Below are positions 6,398 to 9,155 of a stretch of 9,155 bases of DNA, in pieces. This stretch comes from Chloroflexota bacterium (GTDB taxonomy: Bacteria > Chloroflexota > Anaerolineae > 4572-78 > J111). Position 1 is the stretch's first letter. Each line of letters begins with the position of its first letter. The notes under the pieces are model-generated. The model was not told where the DNA came from. It saw nothing but the letters and a program-made list of their open reading frames with translations, and did no database searches. The stretch is taken from positions 1 to 9,155 of the forward strand of contig RFJV01000227.1 in NCBI GenBank assembly GCA_003694775.1, read 5' to 3'. Position numbers and translations under genes: made by a program.

Positions 6398-8506
6398 TCA
6401 GGATTGCAGAATCAGGCGCATATCCACGCCGACCGCCCCGCGGCCCTTTTCAAAGACCATCAGGGGGTTGATGTCCATTTCAACGATTTCCGGAAAATCG
6501 GTGACCAACTGCGACAGCCGGAGCAGAACATCGGCTACCGCGTCCAGGTCAGCCGGCGGCTCGCCGCGAACCCCGCGCAGGAGGCCGTAACTGCGAATTT
6601 CCTGAATCATTGCCATGGCTTCTTTGCGGTCAAAGGGGGCCACGCGGAAGGAGACGTCTTTCAGTACTTCCACGTAGATACCGCCCAGACCAAACATCAC
6701 CAGCGGGCCAAACTGCGGGTCCCGGTTCATCCCGGTGATGACTTCCTTGCCGCCGCGCATCATTTCCTGCACCAGACAGCCCCAAATCTGGGCGTTGGGC
6801 TGGTATTTCTGCGCCCGGTAGACCATCAGGTCGAAGGCGTCCCGCACTTCGCTGGGACTGTCCAGGCCCACGCGCACGCCGCCTACGTCGGTTTTGTGCA
6901 GGATGTCGGGGGAGGCAATTTTCATCACCACGGGGTAGCCGATTTCGTCGGCGTAGGCGACGGCTTCATCAGCAGTGGTGCACAGTTTGGACTTGGGAAT
7001 CCGGATGCCGTAAGCGGTCAGGATGTCGCGGCTTTCGGCATCGCCAATCTGTACCCGGCCTTCGGCCCGGACTTTTTCAAAGATGCGGGCCACTTTATCG
7101 CGGTCCACGTCGAATCGTTCAAACTGCGGCAGAGGCTCTTTGGCCCATTGGGCCTGCTGAACCATCGATTTGATGACCACCGCGGCCCGTTCGGGGGTGG
7201 GGTAGCCGGGGATGCTGCGCTCGGAGAAGATGCGGTAGGCCTCTTTCAGACTGGCTTCGCCGACAAAGCAGGCCACTACCGGCTTCCGGCTGTCTGCCGG
7301 CTGGCTCTCGGCCGCGTCGGCCATAAAGTTGGCGATGTTGTCCACGTCGGTCATCACCTGGGGGGTCAGGATGACCAGCACCAGGTCCACGTTCTCATCG
7401 GCCAGGGCGGCTTCCAGAGCCAGCTTGTACCGGTCGGAGCGAGCATCGCCCAGCACGTCGATGGGGTTGAGAACGCTGGCGGCTTCTGGCAGGGCGGCCC
7501 GCAGGCGTTCCTGGGTATCGGGGGAGAGAGCGGCCAGCTTCAGCCCCTTATGCTCCAGGGCGTCGGTGGCCATAATGCCCAACCCCCCGGCATTGGTGAT
7601 GATGGCGATGCGGTCGCCGCGCGGCAGGGGCTGGCGGGCAAACCCCAGGCCGATGTCCAGCAGTTCGCTGATGGAGGTGGCCCGGATGATGCCGGCCTGC
7701 TTGAAGGCCGCTTCGTAGGCCCGTTCCGAGCCGGCCAGCGTACCGGTGTGGCTGGATACGGCTCTCGACCCGCCGCTGGTGGTTCCGCTCTTGATGGCAA
7801 TGACCGGCTTCTTCTTGGTGATTTGGCGGGCTTCGCTGATGAAGCGTCCGCCGTCTACAATACCTTCCAGGTAGGCCAGAATGACGTTGCTGTCGTCGTC
7901 GTTGCTCCAGGCTTGCAGGAAGTCCAGCTCATTGAGGTGGGCCTTGTTGCCCAGGGAAACGAAGCGGGAAAAGCCGATATTCTGGGCAATGCACACGTCC
8001 AGAATACCCACACACAAGGCCCCGGACTGGGACATAAAGGCCATTTTGCCCCGCTTGGGCATAGTCTCGGTGGCAAAGGTGCAGTTGTACGGGACAATCG
8101 TGTCCAGCACCCCCACACAGTTTGGCCCCACAATAGGCATGTTGTGCTTTTCTGCAATTTCCGCCATCTGGCGCTCCAGCCTCAGACCTTCGCCGCCGGT
8201 TTCGCGGAACCCTGCAGAAATGATAATGACTGCCCCAACTCCATTATTGGCGCAGTCATTCAATGCCTCCATGACCCGTTTGGCCGGAACAACGATAACA
8301 GCCAGGTCTACACGTTCGGGTACGTCGCCCAGGGAGGGATAGGCTTTGTACCCCAGAATTTCATCGGCTCCAGGGTTGATAGGGTAAATTGCCCCACCGT
8401 ATTTGCTCTCTATCAGATTGTAAAGGATAGAGTAGCCCAGTTTACTCGGAGACCTGGAAGCACCGATGATGGCAATGGATTTTGGGGAAAAGAGTGAATC
8501 AAGCAT
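6398..8506 (-). CDS. Acetate/acyl-CoA ligase, ADP-forming (fused alpha-beta)
   Basis: A 702-residue protein with alpha and beta parts of NDP-forming acyl-CoA synthetase in one chain, as usual for bacterial forms. The reaction is acyl-CoA + ADP + Pi to acid + CoA + ATP (reversible, cytosolic). Domains in order: CoA-binding Rossmann domain (IIGASRSPSKLG, 13-24; VGPNCVGVL, 126-134); ligase domain with SQSGA (159-163) and the phospho-histidine loop SSHTGTLAGS (251-260, His253); a second ligase domain (ITNAGGLGIM, 303-312); ATP-grasp domain from about 480 (VVMKIASPDILHKTDVGGV, with His537; DPQFGPLVMFGLGGI, 596-610; MDINPL, 677-682). ATG 8506 fits the family N-terminus (LFSPKSIAIIGAS); GGAG (8521-8518) is 11 nt upstream. 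An in-frame GTG at 8617 would add 37 unconserved residues and begin inside the promoter region. Acetate is the commonest substrate, but propionate or branched/aryl acids are possible. Confidence 0.93.
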   Translation of the reverse strand: MLDSLFSPKSIAIIGASRSPSKLGYSILYNLIESKYGGAIYPINPGADEILGYKAYPSLGDVPERVDLAVIVVPAKRVMEALNDCANNGVGAVIIISAGFRETGGEGLRLERQMAEIAEKHNMPIVGPNCVGVLDTIVPYNCTFATETMPKRGKMAFMSQSGALCVGILDVCIAQNIGFSRFVSLGNKAHLNELDFLQAWSNDDDSNVILAYLEGIVDGGRFISEARQITKKKPVIAIKSGTTSGGSRAVSSHTGTLAGSERAYEAAFKQAGIIRATSISELLDIGLGFARQPLPRGDRIAIITNAGGLGIMATDALEHKGLKLAALSPDTQERLRAALPEAASVLNPIDVLGDARSDRYKLALEAALADENVDLVLVILTPQVMTDVDNIANFMADAAESQPADSRKPVVACFVGEASLKEAYRIFSERSIPGYPTPERAAVVIKSMVQQAQWAKEPLPQFERFDVDRDKVARIFEKVRAEGRVQIGDAESRDILTAYGIRIPKSKLCTTADEAVAYADEIGYPVVMKIASPDILHKTDVGGVRVGLDSPSEVRDAFDLMVYRAQKYQPNAQIWGCLVQEMMRGGKEVITGMNRDPQFGPLVMFGLGGIYVEVLKDVSFRVAPFDRKEAMAMIQEIRSYGLLRGVRGEPPADLDAVADVLLRLSQLVTDFPEIVEMDINPLMVFEKGRGAVGVDMRLILQS

Positions 8507-8574
8507 AGGTTTTGGTACTCCGTTTTTGGGAATAAACTCGCTTGGTCGGTAGCTAATAATATTCGCAACTGAAA

Positions 8575-8603
8575 AGTATACGCAAATATACCGCAGATGT
8601 CTA
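8575..8603 (-). promoter_or_regulatory. Acyl-CoA ligase operon promoter P1
   Basis: On the minus strand: -35 TAGACA (8603-8598), a 17-bp spacer, and -10 TATACT (8580-8575). Each box matches the sigma-70 consensus at 5 of 6. Likely start bases are A8570 or G8569, giving a leader of about 63 nt before ATG 8506. Confidence 0.68.
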
Positions 8604-8618
8604 GTGATGAATGTCACA
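8603..8618 (-). promoter_or_regulatory. CRP/FNR-family-like operator
   Basis: The minus strand reads TGTGA-CATTCA-TCACT. This is 9 of 10 to the E. coli CRP half-sites (TGTGA-N6-TCACA). The centre (8610.5) is at -41.5 if transcription starts at G8569, the classical class II activator position touching the -35 box. The regulator is not in the window, so its identity is inferred. Confidence 0.5.
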
Positions 8619-8673
8619 AAGTTTGTGGACGGATGGCACCTGTTCAGTGAAACTTCTGGCGTTTGGTGGGGTT

Positions 8674-8701
8674 ATTATATAATTATTCCCGGAATAGACA
8701 A
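8674..8701 (-). promoter_or_regulatory. Second upstream promoter candidate P2 with palindromic spacer
   Basis: On the minus strand: TTGTCT (8701-8696), a 16-bp spacer, and a perfect TATAAT (8679-8674). The spacer contains TATTCC-C-GGAATA (8684-8696, ending one base into the -35), a 6-bp-arm palindrome that could be an operator. The -10 lies inside the palindrome ATTATATAAT (8674-8683). A plus-strand reading has no acceptable -35. Confidence 0.4.
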
Positions 8702-8730
8702 TTTACCGCGGGGGCTAAAAAGGGCGGGCG

Positions 8731-8762
8731 GGCCGTCCGCAAATTTTTCGCGAATACACGAC
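8731..8762 (+). repeat. Left copy of an imperfect inverted repeat
   Basis: This 32-nt stretch starts GGCCGTCCGC and ends GAATACACGAC. It aligns without gaps to the reverse complement of 9070-9101 at about 22 of 32 positions; the ends (GGCCGTCC and ATACACGA) match exactly. The two copies face each other across about 307 bp. Confidence 0.5.
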
Positions 8763-8777
8763 CTGTCCCCGCCAGAG

Positions 8778-8815
8778 AGATGGTAGGACAACTGCTAGCA
8801 GTTGTCCTACCATCT
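8778..8815. repeat. Perfect 38-bp palindrome
   Basis: 19-bp arms meet without a spacer at 8796/8797 (centre ACTGCT|AGCAGT; outer end AGATGGTAGG). One further G-U pair is possible. There is no U-run on either side, and no gene in the window ends nearby. Possible roles are a dispersed repeat (REP/MITE-like), a dyad binding site, or a terminator for a gene outside the window. Confidence 0.9.
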
Positions 8816-8871
8816 TGCGACGATAACGAGAATACCCGTACCGGGCACAAGTGAAAAATTCGTTGCCCTTT

Positions 8872-8976
8872 ATCCGTAGCCCTGGCATCCGTAGCCCTGG
8901 CATCCGTAGCCCTGGCATCCGTAGCCCCGGCATCCGTAGCCCCGGCATCCGTAGCCCCGGCATCCGTAGCCCCGGC
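8872..8976 (+). repeat. Seven tandem copies of a 15-bp unit
   Basis: The unit is ATCCGTAGCCCYGGC, with copies starting at 8872, 8887, 8902, 8917, 8932, 8947 and 8962. Copies 1-3 have T at position 12 and copies 4-7 have C; otherwise they are identical. A partial eighth unit (ATCC) runs into a hairpin. Confidence 0.93.
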
Positions 8977-8990
8977 ATCCCAATGCCGGG
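8971..8990. repeat. Hairpin closing the 15-bp array
   Basis: CCCGGCAT-CCCA-ATGCCGGG has an 8-bp GC-rich stem whose left arm is the end of the last tandem unit. Further on, GGATGC..CCTACGG (9021-9037) is an approximate inverted copy of the repeat unit. No T-run follows, so a terminator is not supported. Confidence 0.75.
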
Positions 8991-9069
8991 CGAGTCAGTC
9001 AACCACCCCGGCGGGCATCGGGATGCTCCGCCTACGGGGTAAACGGCTATTTTCACAGGAGGCAATCCA

Positions 9070-9101
9070 TTCGTGTATCCGTGCTGTATTCGTGGACGGC
9101 C
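9070..9101 (-). repeat. Right copy of an imperfect inverted repeat
   Basis: Read on the minus strand it begins GGCCGTCC and ends ATACACGAA, pairing with 8731-8762. Flanking bases show no obvious target-site duplication. Confidence 0.5.
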
Positions 9102-9155
9102 AGAAACGTCCAACCCACCCCCATCCTTCGCCGGGTGTTTGCGTTAAGACCGGAA

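Larger units (their letters stand above)
8619..9155. other. Gene-free, repeat-structured region
   Basis: No reading frame here has a family match, ribosome binding site or plausible composition. The frames that are open run through the 15-bp tandem repeat, which stays open because 15 is a multiple of three. The region holds P2, a 38-bp palindrome, the tandem repeat, its terminal hairpin, and an imperfect inverted repeat pair. I see nothing identifiable in 9102-9155. Confidence 0.7.

Noticed and set aside
6248..8497. 749-codon open plus-strand frame opposite the acyl-CoA ligase
   Set aside because: His/Gly/Gln-rich shadow product with no recognisable domain; the minus-strand ligase is complete.
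8507..8617. GTG 8617 as start of the acyl-CoA ligase
   Set aside because: It would add 37 residues not typical of the family and would start upstream of promoter P1's predicted transcript.
8724..8748. GC hairpin followed by AAATTTTT as a plus-strand terminator
   Set aside because: The stem is short with a G-U pair, the T-run is offset by three A, and no plus-strand gene ends upstream in the window.
8872..8976. CRISPR-like array
   Set aside because: The 15-bp units are directly adjacent with no spacers, and no cas gene is present.
8715..9113. Minus-strand frame with repeated MPGLR, and the plus-strand frame 8851-9042 with repeated RSPGI
   Set aside because: Both are translations of the 15-bp tandem repeat, open because 15 is divisible by 3. 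They lack a ribosome binding site, and the minus frame also runs through the 38-bp palindrome.

Overview
The window looks like a piece of a GC-rich bacterial chromosome with ordinary housekeeping and metabolic genes. The most likely source is Chloroflexota (Anaerolineae/Caldilineae-like). This rests on family recall, not on a search: short purine-rich 7-8 bp repeats (GGAGATT, GGAGACA, AACTCCCC types) filling the gaps between genes, a fused ADP-forming acyl-CoA synthetase, and a thioredoxin-TPR protein. No phage, plasmid, CRISPR, rRNA or tRNA gene was seen.

Layout, left to right. Positions 1-4401 hold four minus-strand genes, transcribed in the order purB (adenylosuccinate lyase), a HAD-family hydrolase that overlaps the purB end, an M20 amidohydrolase and a CnoX/YbbN-type thioredoxin-TPR co-chaperone. 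Gaps within this set are either overlapping or made mostly of short repeats. From 4402 to 4690 is a divergent control region. It has one good sigma-70-type promoter facing purB and one facing right, a G-rich tract, eight GGAGACAR octamers and nine AACTCCCC-type units. The rightward gene (4691-5230) is an RmlC-like sugar-nucleotide epimerase/cupin. A 12-bp-stem hairpin (5235-5265) lies between it and the next, convergent pair.

Positions 5278-8506 hold a two-gene minus-strand operon: a fused NDP-forming acetate/acyl-CoA ligase, then a stand-alone protein matching the N-terminal P-loop + DRTGG half of phosphate acetyltransferase. Together they suggest control of acetyl-CoA/acetate interconversion with ATP formation. 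The upstream DNA has a well-spaced promoter with a CRP/FNR-type palindrome centred at about -41.5, plus a second upstream promoter candidate.

Positions 8619-9155 have no convincing gene. This stretch is structured: a perfect 38-bp palindrome, seven copies of a 15-bp tandem repeat ending in a hairpin, and an imperfect inverted repeat pair (8731-8762 and 9070-9101) that brackets both. It could be a small non-autonomous repeat element.

The main points of interest are regulatory and repeat-based. A composite repeat module sits immediately 5' of two unrelated genes in the same orientation relative to each. Intergenic heptamers start right after stop codons and supply the next ribosome binding site. 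The acyl-CoA ligase promoter has a class-II-like activator site. I found no evidence for a novel defence or multi-gene system.
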